Under the pieces are notes generated by a model, which was given only the letters and a program-made list of their open reading frames with translations, was not told where the DNA came from and did not search any database. Positions 17,342 to 26,295 of a stretch of 64,000 nucleotides of DNA are shown one piece after another; position 1 is the stretch's first letter, and every line of letters starts with the position of its first letter. Source of the stretch: S010-25 sp964441285 (GTDB taxonomy: Bacteria > Pseudomonadota > Gammaproteobacteria > SZUA-229). The stretch is taken from NCBI GenBank assembly GCA_964441285.1, contig CAYTUK010000001.1, positions 232,563 to 296,562 of the forward strand, written 5' to 3'. The position numbers and the translations under genes were made by a program.

Positions 17342-17513
17342 GTTGATTATTATATCTGGATGAAGAAATTTATTGTTATTTACCTGGTGCTAATGTTACA
17401 GTGTTTATGATAGTAATACGACCGTCTGATAAATTCTTGTATTAGCGGTATGAGAGTGCGGTGTTTTGTTGCAATGAGTAATCCGGTTGGTTATGCGGCC
17501 AAAGAGTGAAACT

Positions 17514-18080
17514 ATGGGTACAAAAGGTGAGGGGAATCGTCAACGTATTGTAACAGCAGCGGATGATCTGTTCTATAAACGCGGTTACAACCAGACCTCG
17601 TTTCAGGATATATCTGAAGCGACTGATATACCACGAGGTAATTTTTATTATTACTTTAAAACTAAAGACGATATTCTGGAGGCTGTGGTACAGGCGCGTA
17701 GCGCGGATTTTACTGCTATGCTACAAAATTTTGAGGCCAGCAGCACTAGCCCGCGAGAGTCGTTATTAATGCTTGTTGGTATGCTGGATACCAATCAGGA
17801 TGGCGTGATTGAGTCGGGTTGCCCGATCGGTTCGCTAAGTTCTGAGTTGGCGAAAGATAATGCTTCTTTGCAGGGTAAATCCCGAATTGTATTTGAGGTT
17901 TTGTATGACTGGGCTGCGAGGCAGTTTAGTGCTTCTGGCGCGGATAAGGCAAATGAACTGGCGATGGATTTATTAGCGCGTATGCAGGGGATAACCGTTA
18001 TGGCCTGTGCATTTAAGGATGCAGTCTTTTTGCAGCGCAGTTTGCAGGGACTTAAAGAATGGGTAAACAGTAAGATTTAG
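17514..18080 (+). CDS. TetR-family transcriptional regulator
   Basis: The N-terminal helix-turn-helix domain reads RQRIVTAADDLFYKRGYNQT then SFQDISEATDIPRGNFYYYF, the TetR signature. The C-terminal half (CPIGSLSSELAK, then helices) resembles the AcuR/TetR_C subgroup with a conserved Cys-Pro. The ATG at 17514 has GAGTG upstream; a TTG at 17487 and ATG at 17493 are in frame. Divergence from yadGH suggests it represses that exporter, but no ligand can be read. Confidence 0.85.
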   Translation: MGTKGEGNRQRIVTAADDLFYKRGYNQTSFQDISEATDIPRGNFYYYFKTKDDILEAVVQARSADFTAMLQNFEASSTSPRESLLMLVGMLDTNQDGVIESGCPIGSLSSELAKDNASLQGKSRIVFEVLYDWAARQFSASGADKANELAMDLLARMQGITVMACAFKDAVFLQRSLQGLKEWVNSKI

Positions 18081-18138
18081 AGACTAAAAGCAGCCAGCAA
18101 CATACGGTAATAGATAAAACCGTCGCTTGAAAAATACC

Positions 18139-18154
18139 GGAGGTGATAATTTTG
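18139..18154 (+). promoter_or_regulatory. Strong Shine-Dalgarno with TTG start
   Basis: GGAGGTGAT is a near-complete complement of the 16S rRNA tail. Its spacing favours the TTG at 18152 as the start; a GTG at 18143 lies inside the ribosome-binding site itself. A rare start codon with an ideal site suggests the start is TTG rather than an upstream codon. Confidence 0.6.
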
Positions 18155-18592
18155 GATATATCGATAGAAGGTAACTATTTAACTGCCTATAAAGGTAAAT
18201 TTACCTCAGTAATGCGTTGGCCTCAACTGGATAAATTCTGGAATTTATTCCGTGGGCAGGCGGATGATGGCTGGTATATTTATGCGGTTGGCGAGCATCC
18301 ACCACAGGTCACTGCCTCAAAGCGGCAGTTATTAAAGTTTATTGATGAAGTGGACACCTTGTTGCATAAAGAACATGACGAAGATTATTGCGGTATTGTG
18401 TATATTGATAATCATCAGCATGCTGAATTTATTAAGATTTTTGATCCGAATAATCTGGGCGTTTCCTGTGGTTTTAGTGAAAAGCCACCTTTACCGGGCT
18501 GGATACTTTCCCGGATTCAACCAGTCGAGCTGGAAGCTGCACTTTATCCACCGAAAAATCGCCAGCGCTGGTGGCAGGGAATATTCCAGTAA
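18152..18592 (+). CDS. Conserved hypothetical protein
   Basis: About 146 residues, soluble, no signal peptide. It has a mixed alpha/beta pattern with conserved-looking blocks MRWPQLDKFWNLFRGQADDG, GWYIYAVGEHPP and KPPLPGWILSRIQPVEL. The TTG start is chosen from its perfect ribosome-binding site. It follows the TetR gene by 70 bases in the same direction. I do not recognise a named domain and offer no function. Confidence 0.7.
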   Translation: MDISIEGNYLTAYKGKFTSVMRWPQLDKFWNLFRGQADDGWYIYAVGEHPPQVTASKRQLLKFIDEVDTLLHKEHDEDYCGIVYIDNHQHAEFIKIFDPNNLGVSCGFSEKPPLPGWILSRIQPVELEAALYPPKNRQRWWQGIFQ

Positions 18593-18634
18593 TGCGGCTA
18601 ATTCTCGCTTCTAATCTTCGTTTCTAATTTTCTA

Positions 18635-18919
18635 TTAGTCCGAGTTGTCGGGGCGAACTAAACTATTTTTGACCACTCCTATGGGCTGGTCGGCTTCACT
18701 GAGAGGGCTGTTTTTTAGCTGCTGGCGTTCTTTATCGTAAGTGTTATAACTTTTTTTTGATCGCTGCATGCAGTCCTGGTATTCCGCTATGGGTAATTTC
18801 AGACAGGCGCTTTCGTGGGATGCCTGCATACCCGCATACCAGTTGCTAGTGCTGCAGCCAGCGGTGTTAATCAGGGCAAGGCTTAACAGGAACAGGTTGA
18901 ATGTGAATAAGATTTTCAT
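18635..18919 (-). CDS. Small putative lipoprotein
   Basis: A 94-residue protein with signal MKILFTFNLFLLSLALIN and the lipobox TAGC. The mature part has two further Cys (ESACLKL and YQDCMQRS) about 13 residues apart, which may pair, and a charged C-terminal tail. It is the last gene of a run that includes hvfB and hvfC, 39 bases downstream of hvfC. Function is unknown. Confidence 0.72.
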   Translation of the reverse strand: MKILFTFNLFLLSLALINTAGCSTSNWYAGMQASHESACLKLPIAEYQDCMQRSKKSYNTYDKERQQLKNSPLSEADQPIGVVKNSLVRPDNSD

Positions 18920-18958
18920 TCTGGTTTAGTTTTTTGGCAGCGAGGTGGTATCCACCCG

Positions 18959-19759
18959 TTACAATGAAACCGGTTTCATTGTAAAACAATCGCTTGTTCC
19001 AAGAATTATACCATACTGGCGTAACTGTTCAAGCGTGGTTTTGCCGCCCTGTTTTACCACGTTAGCATCAGGATGCTTGATTTCATGGATGATAATATCG
19101 ATTGCCTGCTCTCCAGTTATCGCTTTACCTTTCATTGCATTTCCTTCAAATAGATTAATTAAACGTGCGGTTGCAGGCGTTATGTTAAGAAATTTAACCT
19201 GATCGTTATTGTTGCGGTAGACGACCAGATGGCTGGCCTGTTCTGGAGGTACTTTGGGCAAGTAATCCGGTCCCATCAGGTGAACTGGAAACTGATAAGC
19301 CAGTGACCACGCCAGTGGTGAGAATACAGGTGGGTTTTTCAGTAAATCACCGTTGGCATTGACATTGGTCATGTCAATGGTTTCAGTGGAGATATGCAAT
19401 GCTATTTCAATCCACTCGTAATGTGCCAGTTCCAGCAATCCGGCGGGATCCTCGGCTTGTGGTGTGCGCTCTTTTTCTAGATATTGGATAAATTCTTCCG
19501 AGATTTTCAGAAAGTAGGGAGTATGAGAGCGGTGGTTGGCGAAAAAATCGCGTACCATTTTATGCCAGTTTTTCTCATTATATATTTTTCGTATAACAGG
19601 AAAACCATTAGCAATAAAATTTTCTATATTGTTATAAAGTAATTCGCGGTAAACAGCCATGCGCCGATCTTCAATGCCTGCAGGGAGTGCATTTTTCTCC
19701 GGGTCGCGGAGATGCGCTGTAAAGGCGTGCTGATGTTGTTTAAACACCGCTTCAGACAT
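18959..19759 (-). CDS. hvfC: HvfC/BufC-type DNA-binding-fold protein (DUF2063), partner of MNIO enzyme
   Basis: This 266-residue protein has the DUF2063 N-terminal block FTAHLRDPEKNALPAGIEDR followed by MAVYRELLYNNIENF. HvfC-like proteins are the recognition partner of DUF692 (MNIO) oxidases and help present the precursor peptide for post-translational modification. It overlaps hvfB by eight bases, so the two are translated together. The usual downstream DoxX-like gene (hvfD) is not present; a small lipoprotein gene follows instead. Confidence 0.87.
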   Translation of the reverse strand: MSEAVFKQHQHAFTAHLRDPEKNALPAGIEDRRMAVYRELLYNNIENFIANGFPVIRKIYNEKNWHKMVRDFFANHRSHTPYFLKISEEFIQYLEKERTPQAEDPAGLLELAHYEWIEIALHISTETIDMTNVNANGDLLKNPPVFSPLAWSLAYQFPVHLMGPDYLPKVPPEQASHLVVYRNNNDQVKFLNITPATARLINLFEGNAMKGKAITGEQAIDIIIHEIKHPDANVVKQGGKTTLEQLRQYGIILGTSDCFTMKPVSL

Positions 19760-20633
19760 GTGCTTTCACTGCATTAATCTTATTGAGTTGAGTGTTTATG
19801 AACGACCATTTAGCTTGTGTCTGCTTAATCTGTGCGACCTCTGTCAGCAGTTCTGGCACGCTGGGGATATTAAAGTCACGTTCCAGTAGTGTTGGAAAGA
19901 CACCGAAATATTCATAGGCCTTATCGAGAATATCCCACACTGGATCAATAATGTCAGCACCGTGAGTATCAATAATTAAGTCCTCAGCCTCATTGTAGTG
20001 ACCGGCGATATGTGCATAACGAATACGAGCAGCGGGAAGCTGTTTTAAAAATTCAACTGGATCGTAACAATGGTTGATGGCATTAACATAAATATTATTT
20101 ACATCCAGTAGCAGGCCACAGTTAGCTTCTTCCAGTACCGCATTAATAAACTCGATTTCTTCCATTTCTTTGCCCGGTGCAGGGGTGTAGTAGGAAGCAT
20201 TTTCCATAGAAATTTCCTGTTGCAGAATATCCTGCACACAACGGATACGTTCAGCAACATAATGTACCGCTTCCTCAGTGAAAGGCATGGGTAAAAGGTC
20301 GTATAGGTGGCCGTTGTCTGAGCAGTAGGTTAAATGCTCAGAATAATGTTTGATATTGTGAGTGCTAAGAAATTTTCCAATAGCCTTGACAAAGCTTTTA
20401 TCCAGCGGTGTCGGGCTACCGATAGACAGGGAAAGGCCGTGACATACAAAGTCATATTTTTCAGTAAACTGGCGAAATTTTTTACCGAAGCTACCGCCAA
20501 CATTTATCCAGTTCTCTGGAGCAACTTCCATAAAGTCTACTGGTTGCAGAGGATGTTTCAGTAGATCATCAAGTATTTCACGTCGCAGTCCCAGACCTGC
20601 GCCCGTTACGGGATAATTATGTTCTTTTATCAC
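19752..20633 (-). CDS. hvfB: HvfB/BufB-type multinuclear non-heme iron oxidase (DUF692)
   Basis: A 293-residue TIM-barrel enzyme of the MNIO family, which uses two or three irons and oxygen to modify cysteines in a peptide, for example into oxazolone/thioamide copper-binding groups. Metal-ligand blocks visible are FMEVAPENW, SEHLTYCSD, ENASYYTPAP, LLLDVNNIYVNAINH, YAHIAGHYNE and IDTHG. The expected peptide substrate here is the EGKCG-type protein at 22.8-23.2 kb. An unrelated gene lies between them, an unusual order for this operon type. Confidence 0.92.
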   Translation of the reverse strand: MIKEHNYPVTGAGLGLRREILDDLLKHPLQPVDFMEVAPENWINVGGSFGKKFRQFTEKYDFVCHGLSLSIGSPTPLDKSFVKAIGKFLSTHNIKHYSEHLTYCSDNGHLYDLLPMPFTEEAVHYVAERIRCVQDILQQEISMENASYYTPAPGKEMEEIEFINAVLEEANCGLLLDVNNIYVNAINHCYDPVEFLKQLPAARIRYAHIAGHYNEAEDLIIDTHGADIIDPVWDILDKAYEYFGVFPTLLERDFNIPSVPELLTEVAQIKQTQAKWSFINTQLNKINAVKAHV

Positions 20634-20690
20634 GGTTTTAGTGTTGTGGTTAACATACGTTTAATGCCCTTTGAGCTTCTACATGAGCTG

Positions 20691-20725
20691 TGAATGGGTA
20701 TCCTTTTTATTCGTTTCAGTAATAT
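20691..20725. repeat. Dispersed intergenic repeat, half copy E
   Basis: GGGTATCCTTTTTATTCGTT followed by TCAGTAATATG matches the outer arm of the repeat family. It lies between hvfB and the upstream flavoprotein gene, with no visible core. Confidence 0.55.
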
Positions 20726-20849
20726 GTTGCGCTTAAAATACCTGGCTCTTAATCCATTTTATTCATAATCTATTTATCAGCTGTCCTGATGGACAGAGAC
20801 TGTTAGTCCGTTTTTAAGTTCAATTTTTGTGCTGCGCGTGGCCAGGTGT

Positions 20850-22355
20850 TTATGGCATTTCTTCCTGAGGCTGTGGATATAAGTCTTTTAGGCTGACAGA
20901 TTTACCGCTTGGCTGAACAATTCTGGCATGGCTTCGACCCAGTTCGCGCGCAGTGGCTACCCCACAGGAGTGTGCGATGACACCAACTTCATAGCGTATA
21001 TTCTGGATATAGTTACAGACGCGTGAAGATTTCTGTTCTGCTACCAACCCATGTTGCAGCTTTCTATCGTGTGTGGTGATGCCAGTTGGACAGGTGTTTT
21101 GATGGCATTGTAATGCCTGTATGCAGCCCAGCGACATCATAAAACCGCGCGCTGAGGTAATAAAATCCGCACCGACGCACATAGCCCAGGCAACCTCTGA
21201 CGGGTTAATTAATTTACCTGAGGCAATAATTTTAACTCGATCACGTAACCCGGTTTCAAATAATGCATCGATAGCCAGTGGCAGACTTTCTTGAATTGGC
21301 AGACCGACATAATCCATTAAGCTCATTGGTGCAGCGCCTGAGCCTCCATCTGCGCTATCAATAGTAATAAAGTCGGGTGCATATTCTTTACCATGCTGCT
21401 TGACTGTTTGTAGAAATTCGCGTAACCAGATTGTATCGCCCAGCACGGCTTTAAAACCGACAGGCTTTCCGGTGACATCACGTATGTGATTGATCATCTC
21501 GATGAGGTTGTCATTATTTTCAATCTCAGGGTGTCGGTTTGGGCTAATAGAATCTTCACCTGCCGTTATGCCTCGGATTTTCGCAATTTCTGCACTGACT
21601 TTTACCGCCGGTAACATACCACCTTTCCCCGGTTTCGCGCCCTGAGACATTTTTATCTCAAACATTCGAACATTTTCGTGGGCGGCTATTTCACGGAGCT
21701 TTTCATCTGAGAGCTTGCCATTTTTATCGCGCACTCCATATTTTGCGGTTCCAATCTGGAAAACAATGTCGGCATTACCCTCAAGATGGTATGGCGTGAG
21801 TCCACCTTCACCCGTATTTATCCATGCATCAGCTTTTTTTGCACCGTATGATAACGCCTGTATTGCAGGTTTGGAGATGGCACCAAAGCTCATACCTGAA
21901 ATATTGAAAAAAGATCGGGCTGTAAATGGGGTGCGTGCAGAGTTTTCACCAATAACAACAGGTTGTGAGTTAACAGCGTCTCTACCGAGTGTGGGGAAAG
22001 CGGTATTAACAAATAAAACGCTACCAGCCGGGCGTAAATCACGAGTAGAGCCAAAGGCAATCGTATTCTGAATATTTTTTGCTGCACGATAAACCCAGGA
22101 ACGCTGTGCGCGATTGAAAGGCATTTCTTCTCTATCCATAGTGAAAAAATATTGCCGGAAGAAAGTACCAAGGTGTTCGAAATAATATCGGAAGTGACCA
22201 ATAATCGGGTAGTTTCGTCGTATCGCCTGTTTTGTTTGGGTAACATCTGCGATGTAGACACCAACAAGGAATATCAGTAATAGTCCGATAGCAATAATAA
22301 AAGTTATCGCCATCCAGCCCAGCACTTCCAGGCCAAACGATTCAGTGGTGAACAT
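20850..22355 (-). CDS. Membrane-anchored FMN-binding glutamate synthase-family protein (copy 2)
   Basis: A 501-residue paralogue of the protein at 8-9.5 kb, with an N-terminal helix (WMAITFIIAIGLLLIFLVGV), NYPIIGHFRYYFEHLG, GEGGLTPYHLEGNAD, MSQGAKPGKGGMLP, DSADGGSGAAPMS and the triad CIQALQCHQNTCP with 3Fe-4S spacing. It has no glutaminase domain. It sits between hvfA and hvfB, transcribed in the same direction with gaps of about 470 and 216 bases, so it may be a separate unit. A redox role near the membrane is inferred. Confidence 0.85.
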   Translation of the reverse strand: MFTTESFGLEVLGWMAITFIIAIGLLLIFLVGVYIADVTQTKQAIRRNYPIIGHFRYYFEHLGTFFRQYFFTMDREEMPFNRAQRSWVYRAAKNIQNTIAFGSTRDLRPAGSVLFVNTAFPTLGRDAVNSQPVVIGENSARTPFTARSFFNISGMSFGAISKPAIQALSYGAKKADAWINTGEGGLTPYHLEGNADIVFQIGTAKYGVRDKNGKLSDEKLREIAAHENVRMFEIKMSQGAKPGKGGMLPAVKVSAEIAKIRGITAGEDSISPNRHPEIENNDNLIEMINHIRDVTGKPVGFKAVLGDTIWLREFLQTVKQHGKEYAPDFITIDSADGGSGAAPMSLMDYVGLPIQESLPLAIDALFETGLRDRVKIIASGKLINPSEVAWAMCVGADFITSARGFMMSLGCIQALQCHQNTCPTGITTHDRKLQHGLVAEQKSSRVCNYIQNIRYEVGVIAHSCGVATARELGRSHARIVQPSGKSVSLKDLYPQPQEEMP

Positions 22356-22822
22356 ACAGCGTCCCCTGCGGTAAATTATTTTTAATTTTTATTGTGTTAT
22401 GCCGAAATTACAGCATTACTTAATGTAGTTACTCCACTAATTGTAATCGTTTTTTCAGGTTAAGCTCGATTTTTAAACTATTGCAGGCTCTGTGGATGTT
22501 TTTTTATTGGGATGGATGGCGTTACAGTCAAAACTCCGGGGGTTGTCAAATAGGGCTAATGGGCAGCTAACACTATACGGTTATGGACGGGCCTGATTTG
22601 ACAGACAGTTTATTTTCAAAGATGCATACAGGGTGAGCGTCAGTGGTTATAGCTGACGCAAATCCTTCTTTTGTGCCACTTTTGCCGTGCGAGTTGGTTG
22701 CTCGACGCTATCTGTAACCCTGAATATTGAGGCAACGATTAGCGGGTATAACGTTAATGGAAAAATTTGAGTTGTTAGCGCCTATCTTGGTTCAGAAGTC
22801 GTCCTGATGACAGCGCTATCGC
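22356..22822. other. 467-base intergenic stretch without recognised gene
   Basis: This lies downstream of hvfA and upstream of the second glutamate-synthase-like gene. I found no convincing reading frame, RNA gene or repeat arm. The length is unusual for genes reading in one direction, and it may hold the promoter of the flavoprotein gene or remnants of a lost gene. Confidence 0.4.
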
Positions 22823-23170
22823 CTATCTGCTGCCACCACATTTACCTTCTGTCCCTGCTTTCTTCTCCAGTTCTTCTATTTTTTTTGCGCCGCGTTTGCC
22901 TTCTTTCTCCAGTTTTCCTATTGTTTTTGCGCCGCATTTTCCTTCTTCTTTTGCTTTAACTTTCTTTACCATGAATTTGCCACCACATTTGCCTTCTTTT
23001 ATTTTATTTGCACCACATTTGGCATCTGCCAGTTGTATATAACCGCTATGAAGGTTCTGTATACCAAATGGATTCGTGTCTGCGTGAGCTATTGGAGTGC
23101 CCGTTATGGCGGCAACAAATGTTGCACTCATAGCAATAGACAGAGATTTTTTTATAGCTACTTTTGACAT
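22823..23170 (-). CDS. hvfA: HvfA-like EGKCG-repeat precursor peptide
   Basis: The ATG at 23170 (GGAG upstream) gives a 115-residue protein with a signal peptide ending in THE PIAHA region, then NPFGIQNLHSGYIQLAD, as in HvfA peptides. Cysteine motifs follow: AKCG, KEGKCGGK, EEGKCGAK, KEGKRGAK and TEGKCGGS. In HvfA-type peptides the EGKCG cysteines are converted by HvfB/HvfC into copper-binding oxazolone/thioamide groups. The fourth motif has Arg in place of Cys (CGC for TGC). The start at 23251 would add a non-signal leader and is less likely. Family call is strong; copper as the metal is from family knowledge. Confidence 0.85.
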   Translation of the reverse strand: MSKVAIKKSLSIAMSATFVAAITGTPIAHADTNPFGIQNLHSGYIQLADAKCGANKIKEGKCGGKFMVKKVKAKEEGKCGAKTIGKLEKEGKRGAKKIEELEKKAGTEGKCGGSR

Positions 23171-23311
23171 CGGTTTTTCTCCAGGATATTTTGTTTTCAC
23201 CCAGATAGGGTGACTGAGTGCACAAGGCGCACAGTACGTAAAGACCGGCATAAAATCTGGAAGTTCAGTTGGTAGGTATAAAAAAGCGAGTAGATTTAGT
23301 GATTAGCAGGG

Positions 23312-23743
23312 TCATTTTTTATGGATTAATGTCTGTAGACAACGTATATATGCATCTTCATCAGGTGCCGTTTGATTGCGCTGTGCCTGCCAGATCGATT
23401 TACCCAGGCAATCCATCATTTTATGTTCGGCTTTATGGGCGCTAGCCTGTTGCTGGCAGAGTTTTTGATAAAGAGTATTAATGCCTGCAGGTCGATTGAT
23501 GCTTAGCTGTTCATGCAGGGCAATATGCATACTTATGTGGAGAAATGGATTGTTTTCACCACTTTCGATGGAAAAATCTTTCTCTAATGACGCTTTATTT
23601 TCAAATAGATGATGGTATTCGGGATGTGATTCAATAATAGTCAGGATGACTTTTTGCATTGCATCAGGTGCTTGTCCGGTTTTTTTTAGCTGCCAGCTGT
23701 CAAAGAAAACTTGCCTGAGCTGTTTACGGTTATTGCCAAACAT
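23312..23743 (-). CDS. DUF1841 family protein
   Basis: A 143-residue cytoplasmic protein beginning MFGNNRKQLRQVFFDSW and containing IESHPEYHHLFE and PFLHISMHIALHEQLSINRP, the family landmarks. DUF1841 occurs widely in beta- and gammaproteobacteria and has no known function; the three clustered His residues are conserved-looking. It stands between hvfA and the Sel1 gene in the same direction. Confidence 0.88.
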   Translation of the reverse strand: MFGNNRKQLRQVFFDSWQLKKTGQAPDAMQKVILTIIESHPEYHHLFENKASLEKDFSIESGENNPFLHISMHIALHEQLSINRPAGINTLYQKLCQQQASAHKAEHKMMDCLGKSIWQAQRNQTAPDEDAYIRCLQTLIHKK

Positions 23744-23805
23744 ATCTGTTTAGAAATGAAAGAAAATAATGGTGGTTAACAGTAGGCTGATATTTCGTTA
23801 ATAAA

Positions 23806-24606
23806 CTATTCATTAACTACTTTCTCGGGTGTCGATGAGCCTGTATAAGTAGCAGTTTTACTGGTGTTCTGTTGTTTATTTACTTCGGTTGTTGCTGGCC
23901 TGGGTAGCGATGTTGTGACAGTAGCCACTTTTTTTACATAAGGTTTTAGTAATCGACTATAAATCCAGCCGATGGTTTGTTTGTCTGATGGGCTATCAAT
24001 AATACCAACCTGACTCCAGTTACCCTGTTTGTGTAACTGAATAACGCGGTGATTTTTTGCTAATCGGGTGATAATTCTACCTTTGAGTGAGGGTGCTTGT
24101 CTGACATTGACCCGGTGAGTTCTTATCTGTAATTGAGGGCCGAATAGTTTGCCATGTTGATTAATCAGTTGTTGTTTACGCCCTTGAATAGCCTTGTCAT
24201 TACGCATTAACATCGAACGTAATATAACATTGGCTTCGTTATGCTTATCCGCTGTAGCAAGCAGGTAATAATCAACGGCTTTGGTGAGATTTTTACTTAT
24301 TGGGCCTTCGCCCTGATTGTATAGCATAGCGATTGAAAAACTGGCATCGGTATTGCCCTGTTCCGAAGCTTTTATCCACCACTCAAGCGCTAAATTATCG
24401 TTCACCCGTAGGCCGTATCCATTATGGTACATCCACCCAATGGTGTATTGCGCTTCGTTATTACCTGCTTGTGCCAACGGTTTTAACTGGCAATAGGCTT
24501 CAGCATAATCACCTAGCCGCATCGCGGTGGCAGCATCGCCAAGTTCATTACTAAACGTTGCAGTAGAGACTAAAAAAAGTGATATGGTCAGTAATGTTTT
24601 TATCAA
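23806..24606 (-). CDS. Secreted Sel1-repeat protein with SH3 domain
   Basis: I chose the TTG at 24606 (AGAGG upstream) because it opens directly into a signal peptide, IKTLLTISLFLVSTATFSNE. A longer frame would run into gshA. Residues 25-125 hold Sel1-type helical repeats (AQYTIGWMYHNGYG, ASFSIAMLYNQGEGP). Residues 165-225 form a bacterial SH3 domain (VNVRQAPSLKGRIITRLAKN, GNWSQVGI, GWIYSRLLKPY). Such proteins usually bind peptidoglycan or scaffold periplasmic complexes. The Ser/Thr-rich tail is low complexity. Confidence 0.8.
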   Translation of the reverse strand: MIKTLLTISLFLVSTATFSNELGDAATAMRLGDYAEAYCQLKPLAQAGNNEAQYTIGWMYHNGYGLRVNDNLALEWWIKASEQGNTDASFSIAMLYNQGEGPISKNLTKAVDYYLLATADKHNEANVILRSMLMRNDKAIQGRKQQLINQHGKLFGPQLQIRTHRVNVRQAPSLKGRIITRLAKNHRVIQLHKQGNWSQVGIIDSPSDKQTIGWIYSRLLKPYVKKVATVTTSLPRPATTEVNKQQNTSKTATYTGSSTPEKVVNE

Positions 24607-24638
24607 TGTCGGGTAACCTCTTTTAAGCGGAGCAGGCG

Positions 24639-24670
24639 AATAATGGGTATCCTTTTCATCTGTACTGTTC
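24639..24670. repeat. Dispersed intergenic repeat, half copy F
   Basis: AATGGGTATCCTTTTCATCT matches the outer arm of the repeat family. It lies between gshA and the Sel1 gene and supports the view that this short gap is non-coding. Confidence 0.5.
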
Positions 24671-24694
24671 GTAAATAACCGGTTCTTAAACAAT

Positions 24695-26275
24695 TCATGC
24701 TTTTGAACGAATATAATATTGCAACAGGTAATCATCAAAATTCAGAGTGTCTGCGGTTTCTATCTGCTGCTGCTTTATTGTCGAATTTCTGGCGAGCTGC
24801 TCAAACAGCTTAATTTTTTCTTCAGAAAGGGTCTGTTTTTTGTAATACGTAGAGTGGTGTTGGGACATTCGTTTTGCGTAATGGTAAAAACCTTCATCAT
24901 AGCCTCTCATCTCTGCCAGCATTCTTGCTGAAGGTGTCAGTGTTGGGTCATAGACGCTGGCAATTTGCGATTTTACGCTGGAAAAATAGTTTTCGCAGAA
25001 ATTGGCCTGGTCAAGTAACGAGGATACGGCTTTCATTTCATTACACAACTCCCCTGCCCATTGTTGCAGATTGATCGTTTCGTTATCGCGTTGCAGTGCC
25101 AGATCAGGCTTGCGACCCTGGTGTGCAACCAGTAATAAATTATGGTCAATGGCATTAACTGCATTTTTATTGAGTTGAGGGCTGTTTTGTAATAAGCAGA
25201 ACAACATGAATACTTCAAGAAAGTGCAGTTGTTCAGCATTGATGCCGTGCGGATCAAAGACGTTCACGTCCAATGAGCGCAGTTCAATATAGGCAATGCC
25301 ACGTTTTTTTAGCGCAATAGCGGGCGATTCATCGGTCTGTAAAAGTTGTTTAGGCCGGACGGTACTATAATATTCATTTTCAATTTGCAGAATATTGGCG
25401 TTTAACTGGTGGTACTCTCCATTAACTTTGACACCAATTTTTTTATAACCAGAGTAGGGTGTATTGATAGCGCACTGCAAACTTTCTGCATAGCTGGCAA
25501 CAGAATCGTAACAGGCTTTAATTCCAGCAAGATCCTCTTTATTATTTTGATAACCAATATTGCCAAGCCGCAATGAGGTGGCATAAGGTTCAAAATACGT
25601 GTTGACATTAAATTCCTTAAGCTGCGTTTTTTTACCATTAAGAAAAGATTTGCATACTGCGGGTGAGGCACCAAATAGATAGGGGACCAACCAGCCATAA
25701 CGTAACAGGTTTCTTACCAGCCCCATTGAGCGTTCAGAGATAAAATCCTGTAAAGAGTGGGTGTCTTTCTCCCGTTGTTGGAAACTGGACCAAAATGGTG
25801 TGGAAAAGGAGTAATTAAAATGTACGCCGGCAATTACCTGCATGGCGCGACCATAGCGTAGACCAAGCCCTCGCCGATAGGCTGTTTTCATCTGTGCGGC
25901 ATTAGAACTTCCATACTGTGCCAGTGGAATACTGGTTTCACCAGCAACCACGCAGGGCATGCTGGTCGCCCACAAAATTTCATTATCAAGGTGACGGTAG
26001 ATAAAATGCTGAATATCATCCAGTGATTGAATAACTGCATTGATTGAATCGCAGGGCGGGGTAATTAATTCTGCCAGCGCTTCAGAAAAATCAGTGGTGA
26101 TCATGGGGTTGGTGAGCATGGAACCCCATGCCTCTGGCGAGGGATGCTGTGAAATGCTACCTTCAGGTGAAACTCGCAGGCTCTCTTTCTCCAGACCTAT
26201 CTTTGAACCGGCCAGAGTTTCCTGTTTCCCCGACTCGGTAAGATGAGTCAGGCGTTGGTGGAGTAAATCGTACAC
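24695..26275 (-). CDS. gshA: Glutamate-cysteine ligase (gamma-type)
   Basis: The first enzyme of glutathione synthesis joins glutamate and cysteine with ATP. The 526-residue length and the blocks GLEKESLRVSPEGSISQ, LTNPMITTDFSEALAELITP, VIAGVHFNYSF, YIELRSLDVNVFDPHGI and SARMLAEMRGYDEGF are those of the enterobacterial-type GshA. No gshB is in the window. It ends 20 bases upstream-adjacent to the DUF1015 gene, in the same direction. Confidence 0.95.
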   Translation of the reverse strand: MYDLLHQRLTHLTESGKQETLAGSKIGLEKESLRVSPEGSISQHPSPEAWGSMLTNPMITTDFSEALAELITPPCDSINAVIQSLDDIQHFIYRHLDNEILWATSMPCVVAGETSIPLAQYGSSNAAQMKTAYRRGLGLRYGRAMQVIAGVHFNYSFSTPFWSSFQQREKDTHSLQDFISERSMGLVRNLLRYGWLVPYLFGASPAVCKSFLNGKKTQLKEFNVNTYFEPYATSLRLGNIGYQNNKEDLAGIKACYDSVASYAESLQCAINTPYSGYKKIGVKVNGEYHQLNANILQIENEYYSTVRPKQLLQTDESPAIALKKRGIAYIELRSLDVNVFDPHGINAEQLHFLEVFMLFCLLQNSPQLNKNAVNAIDHNLLLVAHQGRKPDLALQRDNETINLQQWAGELCNEMKAVSSLLDQANFCENYFSSVKSQIASVYDPTLTPSARMLAEMRGYDEGFYHYAKRMSQHHSTYYKKQTLSEEKIKLFEQLARNSTIKQQQIETADTLNFDDYLLQYYIRSKA

Positions 26276-26295
26276 AGGATATTTCCGCTTTTTAA

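Noticed and set aside
17414..17444. Inverted repeat TAATAC/GTATTA between yadG and the TetR gene as an operator
   Set aside because: Arms are only six bases with a 19-base spacer and fit chance in AT-rich DNA.
22640..22720. Remnant of a second EGKCG peptide between hvfA and the flavoprotein gene
   Set aside because: The reverse strand has a faint GKSG/KEG pattern but no start, no frame and no Cys motif.
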